Of a stretch of DNA of 62,133 bases, positions 61,675-62,133 are shown one piece after another (the first letter of the stretch is position 1; each line of letters begins with the position of its first letter). Under the pieces are notes generated by a model, which did no database searches, was not told the DNA's origin, and saw only the letters and a list, made by a program, of their open reading frames with translations. The position numbers and the translations under genes are program-made. The DNA is from an uncultured Acidobacteriia bacterium (lineage in GTDB: Bacteria; Acidobacteriota; Terriglobia; Bryobacterales; Bryobacteraceae), in the NCBI GenBank assembly GCA_903900705.1, contig CAIUOG010000117.1, positions 1 through 62,133 of the forward strand, given 5' to 3'.

Positions 61675-61915
61675 GCGAAAGGCGGCTTTGAGCGTGGTCA
61701 GCGTAGCGCAACTGGCACACGGGATTTGCCCGGCGGAAACGCCGGAACGTGGAGCGCGGCGGCGTGCTTTCCTCGATGAACAAAAGATTACGGTACTGGT
61801 TTATCCGGTTACTGAAGCAACTGTGGAACTGGTGGGGCAAGTCGGCGCGGAATGCCCGGCTACAGGCGTGACAATTCCGTTCGACGATTTCTTGATCGGG
61901 TATTGCGCATTTTAG
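61634..61915 (+). pseudogene. Truncated VapC-type PIN toxin gene
   Basis: 93 codons. The central VapC segments ALSVVSVAQLAHGICPAETPERGARRRAF and CPATGVTIPFDDFLIG are clear. The N-terminal PIN strand with its first Asp is lost, and the frame stops at IGYCAF, about 25 residues before the usual end, so the last acidic residue region is lost too. No antitoxin gene accompanies it. It overlaps the integrase fragment by 41 bp in another frame. Confidence 0.7.
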
Positions 61916-61997
61916 CCTTCCTGCACCCAAAGAAGGAGAGTGTGCCGATCTGCACATATTGACTGCGGTGCGATGGCAGTTTTTGAATTTTTGTATG

Positions 61998-62133
61998 TTT
62001 TTTCTTGAATTTCCAGGATCGGCATATTACGATCCAGTTCTATGCCTTTCCGCGCCCGGTTTCTGGCGGCTGTTCTGCTTCTTTTTCCTTTGATTTCTCC
62101 CGCGCAGCGGGCGGTACCTCCGGAGGCGCGGTA
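61998..62133. repeat. Right arm of the 136-bp terminal inverted repeat
   Basis: Reverse complement of 69-204 with one mismatch by eye. It begins at a T-run (61998-62003), right after which the homology to the left arm ends, and continues to the last base of the window. The conserved 44 bp upstream of the ATG include GGATCG-N8-CGATCC (62016-62035). Confidence 0.9.
62042..62133 (+). CDS. Secreted hypothetical protein, 5' part only (right copy)
   Basis: Begins MPFRARFLAAVLLLFPLIS, a signal peptide, and runs off the window after about 30 codons (VPPEAR). Identical to the left-edge copy except F for L at position 7. Same ATG context in both copies. It may be a paralogue or the same gene read twice at a repeat-collapsed contig end. 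Function unknown. Confidence 0.6.
   Translation, partial: MPFRARFLAAVLLLFPLISPAQRAVPPEAR

Noticed and set aside
69-62133. Whole window as a composite transposon bounded by inverted repeats
   Set aside because: The repeats carry the start of an ordinary secreted gene, the inside is full of housekeeping operons (isc, ffh-trmD), and there is no transposase. A contig edge at a multi-copy gene explains it better.

Overview
The window looks like one high-GC (roughly 60-65 %), gene-dense chromosomal contig from an acidobacterium, most plausibly of the Bryobacterales/Solibacteres type. This is inference from gene content and protein style: GC-rich genes overlapping by ATGA or GTGA, many secreted hydrolases, a WaaA-LpxK fusion (so a Gram-negative envelope), DUF1080 and ThuA proteins, and CHAT proteins. 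No rRNA or tRNA gene was recognised.

Layout. 1-1.7 kb: start of an outward-facing secreted protein, two small conserved-looking genes and a secreted Gly/Tyr-rich protein. 1.7-6.6 kb: complete iscR-iscS-iscU-iscA-hscB-hscA Fe-S cluster operon. 6.7-16.4 kb: secreted esterase, TrkA-type K+ channel, WaaA-LpxK fusion, patatin, alcohol dehydrogenase and membrane-fusion protein. 16.4-17.6 kb: toxin-antitoxin-like pair with a PIN toxin and an unusually large partner, under a promoter carrying a perfect palindrome. 17.7-23.2 kb: cytochrome c', SET-domain protein, a kinase/variant-enolase pair, response regulator, YbaK and a glycosidase-like protein.

23.2-33.3 kb: a very tight co-directional block. 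A five-gene peptide ABC importer is followed, with a 4-bp overlap, by an ECF sigma factor, a TPR-CHAT protease, a zinc-finger-like membrane-less regulator and a secreted subtilase carrying QSTVAILD repeats. This is the best candidate for an undescribed system.

33.3-43.3 kb: a second ECF sigma/anti-sigma pair, OsmC, an orphan Cas6-like protein, a LytS/LytTR two-component system, a cupin, a fused GT2-GT4 glycosyltransferase with a neighbouring alpha-toroid protein, and convergent ThuA and DUF1080 genes. 43.3-46.5 kb: housekeeping block ffh-rpsP-khpA-rimM-trmD. 46.5-57.2 kb: hydrolases, an atypical SDR, a metzincin, biotin carboxylase plus biotin carrier, a DnaC-like ATPase, a DPP-IV-type peptidase and a polysaccharide deacetylase. 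57.2-60.7 kb: lpd-lipB-E2 operon. 60.7-62.1 kb: a degraded, mobile-element-scarred stretch with integrase and VapC fragments.

Both ends of the window carry the same roughly 136-bp sequence in inverted orientation, holding the start of the same secreted-protein gene. This suggests that the contig was broken at a dispersed repeat or paralogous gene.
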